Origin: Acanthaster planci | Lineage: Eukaryota > Echinodermata > Asteroidea > Valvatida > Acanthasteridae | Direction of reading: 5' to 3' | DNA: 64,000 nt | Assembly (NCBI RefSeq): GCF_001949145.1 | Contig: NW_019091362.1 | Coordinates: 11,686,637-11,750,636 of the forward strand | Shown here: positions 1 through 11,300 of the stretch, one piece after another | Numbering within the stretch: the first letter of the stretch is position 1 | Layout: each line of letters begins with the position of its first letter | Notes under the pieces: generated by a model | What the model was told of the DNA's origin: nothing | Database searches by the model: none | What the model saw: only the letters and a program-made list of their open reading frames with translations | Position numbers and translations under genes: made by a program

Positions 1-619
1 CATTTTTTGGTTTTGTATTACTTGCAGATTGAACCGTACGTACATACATAGTCATAGTTGGTACTGGTACAATACAAGGGTAAACAGTAATACGTCATCA
101 AGGGAGTTCTTTTTGTCGTCATCCGTCACAGAAACTCTGTATCAAAGCTGAAAATTGGTTGACAGATTGAAAATAAATAAATGAAAATCCCAAATGCTAT
201 TCAAACGAAGAAACACAGTTTATTTGTCCCTGTTGTAATGACCTTCTGGCCAAAAATTGATTTACTGCACAAACAATGGTCATGCAAAGGCCTGCAGGCC
301 CATACTGGAGCTGAAAATTAGTTCCAAAATTGACAGGTGCCCTCTGACAGCCTGCTTCTTTGAAAATGCTGCACTAGGCCTCAAGGAGCCAAAATGCTGC
401 TTTGACGATCGTGGCCAATTAATTGAGCCACGAATGGTGGGCATGATCAGAGGCGTATAATAGGTCACTATTTGCCGATGAAGTGCAGGTACCAGGTACA
501 CCGTTGAGATTTTTATGTTTCTTTATCTCGAATCAGGCATTTCCGATGATGGAGGGTTCAGACATTATGCTACTCTTTTGGTACGGTTTCATGATTTTTT
601 TTTTTAGATTTGTCTTCAG
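1..619. other. Intron of pseudogene A, no exon seen
   Basis: No exon is visible here. The stretch lies upstream of A's fibronectin III exon, so it is most simply the intron after A's second Ig exon, which would lie outside the window. It ends in a polypyrimidine tract and a TTCAG acceptor at 618-619. Confidence 0.5.
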
Positions 620-896
620 GAAAGCCCAAGGCACCGAAAAATCTTCGAGTTTGTTACTTAAGGGACAATGAGATTCGGGTGATTTGGGCACCAGGTTGCG
701 ACGGTGGAGTTCTATTACATCAACATTCGCGTGATTACTCGAGAATTCGACCCTCTGGGGTGGAACGAACTCAACCCAGACAGGCCCCGTAGTCATGTCA
801 GTGACCTCGAACAGGACACGCTCTACCAAGTAGCCGTGTATGCCAAAAACAGGCATGGCTTGGGCCCTTACGCAACAGTAGAAACACGCACAAAAC
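620..896 (+). pseudogene. Gene A FN3 exon with 11-bp deletion
   Basis: Begins after TTCAG with the GKPKAPKNLR start and ends at a GTAAGT donor. It is 277 nt, where D's exon is 288 nt. The missing 11 bp remove one of two GACGGTGG direct repeats that D retains, so slippage is the likely cause. After the deletion the upstream frame ends at a TAG at 790-792. The downstream half, including YQVAVYAKNRHG, remains readable in another frame and closely matches D. Confidence 0.85.
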
Positions 897-1262
897 GTAA
901 GTGTCGCCCGTCGCTTTCACTTGAGCTACACGTATTTGCATGTGACTGTGCACATCTTCTTCCCAATGAACTGCGTTATCTGTTTGCCCATTTTTAACAT
1001 TGAACGGTATACGATTGCAAGACACTGCCTCCGTATACGACCCATGACAACCTGGGAGAGCTAAAAAAAGAAAAACTCAAGTTACCATAAAGTACTCTTC
1101 TTTTTGAAAGCAACTCGGAGAAACCGAACAAATAACCACACAACTACAGAAACGTTTCCAAAGCTATATAAATTAATTCTCTTAGCTACATTTCAATATT
1201 ATGGATGAAACAGTCTAACAGTTCTCTGCACTTCTTTTTCTCCAACATTGGTGGCGTCTCAG

Positions 1263-1283
1263 GCACTGCACCGTCGCTGATGG
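1263..1283 (+). pseudogene. Gene A 7-residue linker exon
   Basis: A 21-nt phase 1-1 exon between CTCAG and GTAAGTA, encoding TAPSLMG after a split Arg codon. It has the same length and position as linker exons at 15644, 38743 and 60254. It has no lesion of its own. Confidence 0.7.
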
Positions 1284-1705
1284 GTAAGTACCTCAATCCA
1301 CGTGCCAACATGTTTATTCAATTTGCACTAGTAGATGTAATACTTGAGACATTGTTCACTCTCAAGATATTTGAATGTTTGCACATTAAGTTTTTGAGGT
1401 CAAGTGAAAAGATACATTTTAAACAGAGTAGAAAAACCAACTACCAAAGGAATTGCTTGAACATTTCCCCTCTTTGTAGGTGAGAAGCGCTTTAAACCTA
1501 AACGAAAAAATATGATATATTAGCGTTTTCCTGCAGCGATTTCCCATGCCTAAGTAACTTACACAGCTTTTGAGATGTGACTGTGACAGAAAATGAAACT
1601 AGGATTACTAATCAACCTTGTCGTTTCCTGTATTTTTTTTTTTGGGGGGGGATAAACTGTGCCACTCGTTTAACATTTTTATCACTTCTTTCAATTCCCG
1701 CACAG

Positions 1706-1963
1706 GTATCAGTGTGTCATACAGCGTGGTACTAACGACGTTCTTTGTCGCCAGAATGCCAAAGGGCAACAATGCCGGAACCTGCTTGCAGTTGATGGGT
1801 TATGACGATCAACACAACGAGTGGGAGAGTCTAAGGCCAGCCCTGGACTGCATTCAGCATGACGGCGAGATTCCGTACTCTGGGGTGCATGCCAGTCATG
1901 TTCATTGCCGGTACTGCAGGGACTGGGTGTGCGGCAAAGAGTCCCATGTAGCCCTGGGTATAG
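1706..1963 (+). pseudogene. Gene A 5-cysteine juxtamembrane module exon
   Basis: An intact 258-nt phase 1-1 exon. It encodes the module with cysteines in GTC, LDC, HCRYC and VCG contexts, closest to D's module and sharing its extra Cys before RYC. RDG of the paralogs is RDW here. Immediately upstream lies a T-run/G-run tract that D also has. Confidence 0.8.
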
Positions 1964-3006
1964 GTAAGCTTCCACTCATGGTAATGTTAATGCTGGTTTG
2001 TGTACCGGCATGGTTGAAACAAAGGCAAATTTGAAACGTGTCATGTCTTAAGGGGTCTGCCGTGTATCCGAATATATCTGTTCGATTGATAACCGAATTT
2101 TCAAATACAAGTATAAATATCTCAAACTGCATACTTGAATATGAAAGTGAGTGATAATAAATAGGGGAAAATTCCAATTACATGTATTCTTGAAAACAAT
2201 AATATATGGCATTGTACAATGCATTAGCATAATATTTCCAGATGTTTTGAGTAGACTTTGAGACATGCTTTGTATATATGCAAATAATGCTCTTCCCTAT
2301 CCTGAAAATCGATGAATAATATTGATGTTATACGAACATGCTTATTTTGTTTTCTTCTTGGAAAATCAGTGCAACCGAAATATTCAACTAATTGATCGAA
2401 GGGCAGATCCAGTACTAAAATATTCATTTGTTGAAATTGACTGATTCGTCAGGGCGAACAGTCATATAAACATTCCCTCTTCTGAAATTTTTGCGACAAA
2501 TTATGTATTTGTTAAACATCACCCGCAGCTATTTTTAATATAAGTTATTTGGTTTTAAACTCCACTATTTGGGTTCAGAGGTAAACCCTTAAATACAATT
2601 TTATCAACGTCCACTGCAGACTTCGAAGCTCGAAGCTAGGTATAGACCAGTTTTGAAATCGCCAAAAAGAACCTGAGTTGAGAGTAGACCCAAAAACTTT
2701 CCTTATTCAGTCATTTTTTTATATATATCAACTGCGTATGCCTTGTCCGGGAAGCGATTAAAGAAAACTATCTGTGTTAGCTACTAATAACTTTTTAAAA
2801 CATTTTGTTGCAAATAGTTTTAGAAAAATACAGATAATGATGATCATCTAAAGACTGACTCTTAGAACTGGACGCACAAAGTTCAGCTGCAAAGGCATGC
2901 ACACCATCTGATGACAAGACTGTGTTTAAATACTGAGCACAGTATCCAATGTGCGAAATGAATGCTTGTTTCAATAAGTCATGTTGCAATTTTTCCCTTA
3001 AAACAG

Positions 3007-3179
3007 TGTATTCGTCGACTTCTCCGCCCCTCCATCAGCTTGACCCACCTGGCAGAACGTCAGAAACGGCGACGCCACTGGGATGATAATCTTGGGCGTG
3101 TGTGGCGGTTGCTTGCCCGTGGTTGTACTCATTGCTTGCTGGTCCTGGCGCAAGTGGTGCTTTAAAACCACCTCATCAG
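3007..3179 (+). pseudogene. Gene A stalk and transmembrane exon, frameshifted
   Basis: Homologous to D 62227-62403, with a conserved AAAACAG acceptor, the same TTSS end and a GT donor. One base is missing within the Pro-rich stalk and three more elsewhere. No single frame crosses the exon. A hydrophobic helix (ILGVCGGCLPVVVLIACW) followed by basic WRKWC can still be read in the downstream frame. Confidence 0.8.
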
Positions 3180-3605
3180 GTAGGGCAGGTGCCCCAAAAG
3201 GGCTGTTGTATCTACGTATCTTTCTACCAGATGTATATTTTACCCCTAGAGCCTCTGCCAGTCGGTGCTTTATTAACCGATTCAGACTGGCCATGTGACC
3301 AGCTGTTGTCCAAAAGAAAGGAAAGTCTGTGCAGCCTAACGTATTAATTACATAAATGCTACATAAGTGTACTCGAAGCACATTGAAATGTTCCCATGGA
3401 ATATGGCAACAGTGACCATCTACCTGCAATTTCATTTACGTGACTTACGTAGTTTTAATCATATAAGAGGATACAACGACATGGAAAGGGGTGTAGATTT
3501 TATCACGATGGGACAGACGATATTCAATTGTCTCTGGCTATCCAAAATGACAGAAAAAACGCCCCTCACATTTATGTGGTGATTTTTCCCCTCTCATTTC
3601 ATATA

Positions 3606-3638
3606 AGAGCGTGCTGAAAACACTACCCAGCCAAATAA
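3606..3638 (+). pseudogene. Gene A relic of first cytoplasmic tail exon
   Basis: The sequence resembles D 62891-62924 (AAGAG..GTGC, then CCCAGCCAAA and GTAAGTACC). D's TTTTAG acceptor is replaced by a CATATAAG context that would shift the exon start. Confidence 0.5.
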
Positions 3639-3639
3639 G

Positions 3640-4690
3640 TAAGTACCAAATAACTGACGGTTAAATTTCCATGCACATTTGAAAAAAATAACCGATATCT
3701 CATCTTACGTATTTCTAGTAATGAAAACAAGAATTCCTCAAAAGTACCACAGGTATTGTAAGCTCGAAAGCCTGAAAAAAACCTGTAGAGGGGAAGCAAT
3801 GAAAAGAAGTTACAAAATAATATTCTGAGGGAAATCCCAAGAAATCAGGTAGGGACTGAAAACCCAATTTACGTGTGGACATGAAGACGTATGAAAGTAA
3901 CTGCGCGCTGAAAACTTCGAACGATGGCGGCCTAGACATTTATTCGTTCTAAGCAACAGTGTACAATGAAGTGCGATGAGATGATAGTCTCACCAACAGA
4001 AAATTGATATCACTCATCGCTTTTTAGCATGTAACATTCAAGACGCCATACAGGCCTGTGCTCCTTATTTACCTGTTGCAAGTTCAAATACTGCCAGTAG
4101 TCAACGTACAGTCTGGGTTACTACAATACGGGTGATTCACAATGCAGTGCACTACCAAGAGGTAGTTATATGGAGAGGCCCTTTAGCAGTGCATTATGGG
4201 ATAAATTGTCGACTAAGTCTCATTTGCTAACTACGCTGTGATAAAACTTCAGTAAACGTGGTCGCAACATAGATACTTGGAAAATCACCACCAATGATCC
4301 TTTGTGCTTTTTCATCAGTAAAAGGGAATTGAACCAAATGATACAAAAAAATACAACCGACTGAGTAGTACTCTGATTAAATAAAAAGATTTCAAATCTG
4401 ATTACTGACGTGACAATTGTAATATTTTTAGAAAATGGAGCCTTTGGTTTGATTATTTACAAGTTATAATTGTATTAGCATTCCAATTCAGTTTACCATC
4501 CACAAGTGTCCATGAAAATTTAAAATTGTGGGCCTACTACACAGGTGTATTATTGATTATCAGCTGGTTCAATAATGTTGATCTCATCCAAAAATCAAAT
4601 CTTTTTTTGGTGTTTTGCAAATTTAAATTGAAGTGATTTCCGTGACACCTTTCAACAAGGTTTTTTTTATTCCATTTAAGCCAGTTTATT
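3640..4690. other. Intergenic, no gene seen; repeat fragment near 4126
   Basis: No coding exon is visible. Near 4126-4146 the sequence resembles the terminal inverted repeat of the foldback element at 29346-29524 (AATACGGGTGATTCACAAT against AATACGGGCGATTCACAAT). This suggests a decayed copy of that family. Confidence 0.4.
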
Positions 4691-4698
4691 TTGGTCCT

Positions 4699-5174
4699 TT
4701 AAACGAAACATTTGTCTGCACTTATTCGATTATGAGCCAAGCTGTGATGTGGGATGTCTCGATCAAAGCGCCTGTAAAACTGGTTCAAATCGTCTGAAAA
4801 CTGTTCTGCTAAGAGTATGCTGTGATGTCTTTCATGGCATCCACTGCTGCCTGAGGATCGTTGTTTTTGAATTTGCTCTCGATTTCGTTTGGCCATAGTG
4901 TCTCTTGCAGTGTCGAATTAAGTTCTTTTTTAATCACAGTTTTCCTCACAATTGCCACTCGCACAAGCCGTTTGTTTTCGTTTAATAAGTCTTCTCGTCT
5001 CTCAGGGGAATTTGGGTCGGGGTGGGAAAATGCATGGGAGGTTTCCTGACACAACTGTCCATTTTTAAATCCATAATAAGATCGTTTTAGTGCTCTGTGG
5101 GCCCGCTTTACAGTCCCAAGTTGACCATATTCCACCCTCAAGTATACTAGCTGGAGGCCTGGCACCACTTTCAT
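4699..5174 (-). mobile_element. LINE ORF2 remnant (linker before reverse transcriptase)
   Basis: A minus-strand frame of about 121 codons ends at DAMKDITAYS. The next frame continues with AEQFSDDLNQFYRRFD. The combination of an ESKF..NN segment, a KDIT segment and then DDLNQFYRRF is the pattern typical of the region between endonuclease and reverse transcriptase in L2/CR1-like LINEs. A frame change within it indicates decay. No reverse transcriptase motifs follow at this site. Confidence 0.4.
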
Positions 5175-5199
5175 GGCGTTTTTTACAACCAGGAGGATT

Positions 5200-7880
5200 T
5201 CATATTCATGCGTAGCTTTACAGAGCTATGTACAAGCTTTAGTTTTTAAGTCACCAACATCGACAATTTGAGGATCGAGATGTCCCTTTTTGAAATAAAA
5301 AAATTCGCAGCATTTGTCGTATTTGCTGAACACAGAGCTTATAAGCCTATCCAGTCCTGATCCTAAGATGTGCTAGTCTGTGACCGTTTCTTTTGTGTTG
5401 CAGCTTTTGGCAGGTGGAATCGTTTAGTTCTGGAGCAATGGAAGTCGGCAAAAACAAGTCTTCAAGGAAGGAGTGAAAACTATAAAAATGACTTCTGTTT
5501 ACGTTTACGTTTAGCTTCATCATTCTTTTATGCCACTGTCGTTGCTCAATGTACACTATTCAAGGCGTAACTCACACCCTAGAGGGAGGAAACAGAAGGC
5601 GGTGCAACTCAGGCACTTCAAAGTGTTCAATGATGGTTGCAGCCGAGTCTGACGAATAATAGAAAACATTCCCCAAATGCCTGCTTTTTGCGTGCATCTT
5701 AGCCGGACAAGCGGGGCCAGTAATATCCCAGCAATACTTGTAGTTTTTTGCTTGCAATTAAATACAAGTTATTGATATGGACTGCAAAATCGAGGAAAAT
5801 AAGTGAAACAACGTTACTTTTGTAAGCGCAATTCATCCGTTCTCGAGTTGTAAAGTGCACGAACGTACTGGAATCTGAGCGGCGTGCACGCACTACGCTT
5901 GCGCATTTCCAGTGAAGGTCTGTTGCACGCCCGCTACACGGAGGCCGTAACCGGTACCCGGCTTTCACCCGCCTGCCGTTGCAGTTCCGTTTTTGTCGGA
6001 TCCTTCAAACTGACCAATTAACTACCTATTGGTTACCCCTAAAATGTTCGGATTTGTTCTGCCTTACATTTCGGTTTATAAACATAAATTTGCGACACAG
6101 CCTGCAAATTTTATAAACATAACTTCGATTAGCGTAGAAGGCTTTGTATGAGTAGGGTTCTTGTACGCTAATAAGTTCATCAACGATCTCTCTTTGAAGT
6201 GTTTAACATGTTTAATTTGTTCGTAGAGTTTTATTGGTTAAAGATGTATAAATACACAATACTGTATAAATTTGATTTTTTTATTAAAATGAAACAGTAA
6301 CTTATCTTGAAAACTGAGGAATAAAAAAGAGGATTTCTTGCGGGCATGATGATCGTGAACAGGCAAGAGCGATGCTAGTCTAATAGGGAACACAGTATGC
6401 TGAGGCAGTACTGGCGCGCACACGTGCGGTAAGCAGCGATCACCCACAAATCGTGCTGTTGATCAGCCTTTCCTGGTTTTATTCGTAAACTAAACATACA
6501 ATAAGCAGAATTTATTGGTAATTGGAAGTGAGCAGTTGGATTTTAGAGCAATGGACAGATAGCGAGACTGTGTCGAAGTTTTAAAAAAATCTCCTAATTC
6601 ATAATCATATGGGGTTTTGGGGGGTAGGGGATGCTCTCTTAAAACCCTCGGCCTCAGGTAGGCCTAGATTAAACAGCTGGAAACTCAAATTCAAGTGTAC
6701 TGGTGTAGCTGTTTGGAGTCCTCTCTAATCCTAAGCGCCTTCCGATATTGTAGTCAATGGTTTTCACCATTGAAGAAATGTGGCCGAGCAGTTTTGTCAG
6801 TGGGCTTAAAATCCATTGGCTTGGGAGGATGACGTTTATTATGGTCATGCTGGAGCCGTCTGGTTACTGGGCGATGGGTCCCGACAAGTACAATTGCAAC
6901 ATACTCGATCTAACAATCGGTGATTTTCCATTTATAACCATTTATAATTTCAGGCCAGAGATGATTATTAATCGCCATTATTGACTCTCACATCAGTCTG
7001 ATTAATTTTAAAAAGTACTCATCTGTGCCGGCGCGTTTTGTAAAAGTTCTCAATCTAAAAAAAACGTATTTGGTATATGTTTCAAAATGGGACAAATCAG
7101 TAGAAATGAGTAAATTTCTAGCAACAGAAATGTGCCAAAGCCTTGCTGGATTTAATACCCTCTCCCCTCGACACCCTTAACTATATCGAATTTTGTGAAC
7201 GCTTTTTTGTCTGCCTATTTGAAGTCCACCTGTTAACACATAATACATGCTAAAAGAAATTGCCCGGATTTGTGCAAATATGAATTTAGCTTTCCCGTAC
7301 TGGCCGTAGTAGACGTAGTAGTGCTTGCGTGCAGGTAACTGGGCCATCTATCACCAACGCAGGTCACAACCTCGCCCGGCCCCCGGCCCGATGTTGGTGT
7401 GTACTCGGCATGGAGAACAATGGTACTCGTGGCTGAGAACCACGTTGCGCGTTACGTGCTCCATTTGAGCGTTTTTGAAACCAGTGGATCCGGTCAGAAC
7501 ATGAAGTTTCGATGTGCGTGTACGCAGCTCAGAATCTCATACGCCAAATAGTTGCGCGTGCACACTGTATGAATGAACTGCACAGGAGAACGGCTAAAAA
7601 GAGTCCACAACAATGGGCAGAATTAACGTTACGTCCGAATTTATTTTCCCGTTTTGACTTAGGTGGTGAGGTGTAGAATTTCTTATCACATCAGCTGTGG
7701 GGATAAGGACGCATAGGAATATTACACACGTGAAATTGGCTCCTTGCAAAAGGGGGAAGTGTTGAAAATTTGGTTCAAAAATTTTTCGCCTGATTTTGCA
7801 CCCTCTATATCCTGGCCTCCCTCCGTAACGTCGTACGGTCAGGGAGTCCACGTGGGCTAGGCTGTGAACGTGAATTCCCG
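5200..7880. other. Intergenic stretch, no gene recognised
   Basis: Only short unrelated reading frames occur and I see no exon with a convincing domain. About 5870-5970 and 7300-7560 are locally GC-richer than the surroundings but carry no recognisable motif. Confidence 0.4.
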
Positions 7881-7889
7881 GCCGCGTGA

Positions 7890-8310
7890 GAGAGGGGATG
7901 AAGACTGGCGATCAGTCTACAAAGGTCAAATTAACTACAACCTTAACCTGTCATTCATTCAGCCGGCGCCACCGTTTGCAATGTTTGCACGCCCTGTTAG
8001 TTCACAATATATGCACAGTAACCAGGCAGAGATGACTAATTCCCTCTTTCCTGCAGACGCTTTGTCGAGAGTTTGCTCACGCTCTCGCTTGTTCAGTGAA
8101 GACGAGACATGGAGAGAAAAAGGAAAATTATTTCAACTTTAACCTTTTCTATAGGTTTGGTTTACCCCTCTCGAACACTAATGAAATAATGTCAAGGCTA
8201 GGGTGAGGCAGCCTCATCAGGTAGTAGGGTTTCAGCTTGCAGGTATATTCAATAGTGCGACGTATGCAGCAGACCGTGCGAGGAATGCACTGCGTTGAGC
8301 ACTTGAAGGG
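7890..8310 (+). promoter_or_regulatory. Putative promoter/5' region of gene B
   Basis: Contains a block around 7904-7923 (ACTGGCGATCAGTCTACAAA), then AACCTTAACCTGTCATT. Similar blocks lie upstream of gene C (21807-21826) and at an orphan site near 51461-51520. Conservation between paralog 5' flanks is the only evidence; no TATA box is obvious. The real transcription start cannot be placed. Confidence 0.45.
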
Positions 8311-8380
8311 ATGGCGTACATGTACGTTGCATACATAGCGGTACTGACTTTGATGCAGACATCTGCTACTAGCGCACAGG
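8311..8380 (+). CDS. Gene B exon 1: signal peptide
   Basis: ATG followed by a hydrophobic core (VAYIAVLTLM), then QTSATSAQ, which resembles a signal peptidase region. The donor CAGG|GTAAGT leaves phase 1. Confidence 0.8.
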
Positions 8381-11300
8381 GTAAGTCCACTCTAACACGC
8401 AAAAGCATGAGTTCCCTGGAAACACTGAATTGCAAAGGCTTTGTCCTTTTAGGGTAATTTACTTCAACGCAAATTTATAAGAATGACAAATATGCACTGA
8501 TTATAAGATAATTTGCACGTGCTTGTAGCTGCTGGCATAAAATGCGGCGGTTCATCTGCAGTTTTGTGTAAGTGTAACTCTGTCTTGAATACTATATAAT
8601 TATTTTCAATGGCCCGTTGCAGAACGATGTGGTGATAAAAATACATTATACTATCACCGTTGGATATAACAATGTGATATCAGAAACTAACTTACTAAAG
8701 AAACTTGGCCCCGCCCCTCATTTCAACCCCTATAAATACAGAGAATGCTTTCAAGACTGCTAATCTGCTCAAGTCTGCTTTCTATCCTGTTCAGGTTAAA
8801 TTGCAATAACACTAGTAAGACAGATAGCCTTTCGCCAATTTTGGTTCTGTAGCAAATTCTTTATTTTTTTAAAAGGTGAGCCTTTCGCTTAAATACTCAA
8901 GTAAATAAGAGTTTAATATCCCAAATACCTTGTCAACTGTGCAACTGCTTTAAACTTTTTTCCAATACTCACTCTCACAACACCAGGCCTGTCTAACGGG
9001 TAATTCAGCTCTTCCGTTCTCTATATGTAATCCAGGAAAACGCAATTTTGAATTTCGTGATGGAGGTATTTCATTAACTGGCCTCCTGTAAAACTCAAAC
9101 ACCCTCTGCGTCGCACTTTAGCCACGTTTGAGTGCCATTGCAGGAGTCAGATGTGTTATTATTTTATGATATGTGTAGGTATTGTCCTGTATTTTTATGT
9201 TAATATAATATCCGTTGAATTCAATGTAAGTAACATACTTTCAGTATTTTGCTGATTTATTTCATCTTTTGCTACCAATATAGCATCTTTTATTGCCTTT
9301 CAATTTACCACATGGAATGTTTGTGTTTGCTTGCCACTTTTGAAAAACAGTGTCACGCTGAAAGATCTATCCTGGGTAACCACTAAATACAGAAAAATTA
9401 TGCTTTGTTTTTCTCTCACTTTTAAAGACGGCAAGATCCATAGCAATGGTGGCTTCATCTCTTCTTGCACTGTTGTCTTCCTATTTATTCCTTTAATTCT
9501 CTGAGTAGTTCTAATTCTGTTATCTCTCTTCCTCAGACTGCAGTGTAGATGTGTCCTTCTGGAACGACACCGCCTGTGAGAGGGGGATAGAGGTGGCTCT
9601 GTATTCCAGATCTTTACCCTATTGCAGGGCCCAGTCGAGCTTCCCCGCCAATTTGACCCTCTACCAGGACGACGTTGAGCTCAGCGAACGAGTCGTGATT
9701 GAACGCGATGAGGTTAGTCCGGGGAACTTCCGGACGGGACTTTATCACCGGACCGACTTCACAGCCAAAGGCCATACTGTGTTTGAGTGTTGCGGATCGT
9801 TAATCGAGGGTCCAACAGACTGCCTTGGAAACACGTCATGCGTTACCTGCCGTTTTGAGGTCACGTGTAAGTTTTCTTCCATTGTTATGGTCGTTTGCCA
9901 TAGTGAGAAGGTAGAGTCCTGTCAAACGTACAGGTTGTACCATCAGAGGCGATATTGGAGCCAATGAGTATCCAAGTCTCGGGTCTAAGGTACACAGAAA
10001 GTCAATTTAAAACTAGAGCTTATCTGTCTGTCTGCAAAAAAACAGGGGGCTTTTTCGCATTCTTTTGTACATTTGAACAACTACGGCATCATCACATCAA
10101 GTCATTTTGCGTATATAACACCTCTTTTTCAAGTTATCTGTAAGGTTTAAACCTGAAAGAACATGTACTTCAGGAGATACAAGGCTTTAAAAAGTGCACC
10201 TTTAATGTGACGTGACTTGTCTCCTGATGACGTCATGATCACATGATGTCAATATTCCTCTAAAGCACTCAGTTTTAAAGATATCTTCAAGATTTGAACC
10301 CGATCAAACATCTATTTCGGGAGAAATAGGGCCTTTAAGGGTGCACTTTTAATGTCACGTGAGTTGTCTCCTCATGACATAATCAGCACAGCTGGTAAAC
10401 ATTCGTATGTAACACTTCTAGTTATCTGCAAAATTTCAACGAGATGCGACATGTCCTTTAGGACACAAAGGGCTTTGAAGTTCATGCCAAGCCTTTTTTC
10501 CCTCTTGAATCAATTATTGCTCAAATATTCTTTAAAACCAAGAAAACCTCATCCTTTTTTCATCTGTTTTTCCTGAAATGAGATTTTTTTGGTCTCTTCG
10601 TTTTCTTTCGTACAAAGATTGGGACCTCTCTGTGAGTGCGTCCCCAGCGGGCCCTGTCCCGGAGGGCGGAGATGTCACACTCATCTGCATCATCGACAGC
10701 TACCCATCCTCTGGCGGATGGGTTCAGTGGCAGTACAGTGTCGATCAGAAGTCCTCGACGGCACTCAGCGAACCGATATATACCGTCGCCAACCACTCCT
10801 GGCCCCTCTTACGGGTGTCCCCAAGCCTGGGTGGCTGGTACCGATGCGCCGGGAACATCAATAAGACCCCAGGTTTTTGGCTCCTCGACGCATTTTCTGG
10901 TTGGATTGCTGTTCAGGTTCACTGTAAGTTTTCCTGCCCAACTCCGTAACTTAAGAATGAGGTAAACAAGATACAAACATGGAAATCTCTTATAACGCCA
11001 TTGCACACATATTAATTGAAGTTACTCTTTGTGCGACTTTCTCTTTAGACGCTATGTCAAGCATTAAATGCCACCTTGTTACCCTTGTGAACTAAACATT
11101 CACCATCTATAAATCCTTGAACATGTTTAGTATAGAAACAGAAAATGTTCAGAGAAATGTTGAATGTCGTTTCTATCACGATGAAAGGCTAAAAGAAAAA
11201 ATATTCTATCCAAATTGAACTTATTTTTGATAAACACTGGCCGGGGTTTAGTCCTTAGACGCGCAAAAGACAGCATGAATTTTTGAAACCTGTTTTTAAG

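Larger units (their letters stand above)
620..3638 (+). pseudogene. Gene A: 3' part of a broken receptor gene, D-type
   Basis: Four exons and a relic of a fifth match gene D in order: FN3 (620-896), 7-residue linker (1263-1283), 5-cysteine module (1706-1963), stalk plus transmembrane (3007-3179), tail relic (about 3606-3638). Flanking intron sequence is also alignable to D, for example after the FN3 exon and after the transmembrane exon. Two lesions break the frame. The FN3 exon lacks 11 bp, and the transmembrane exon has 173 nt against D's 177. In the transmembrane exon the frame arriving from upstream reaches TGA before the helix, while the helix frame has TGA upstream. The linker and cysteine-module exons are intact. 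The 5' half is outside the window and I find no equivalent of D's last two tail exons. The lesions could in principle be assembly errors, but two independent ones plus a poor tail acceptor favour a real pseudogene. Confidence 0.8.

Noticed and set aside
6757-6984. 75-codon plus-strand frame MVFTIEEMW..
   Set aside because: Isolated, no splice or domain evidence. Consistent with chance.
9537-9967. Terminal Cys and extra residues after domain exons (for example VTCK after the 8-Cys module)
   Set aside because: This is read-through into the GT donor. After splicing the split codon becomes Tyr or Ser, so the apparent ninth Cys is not in the protein.
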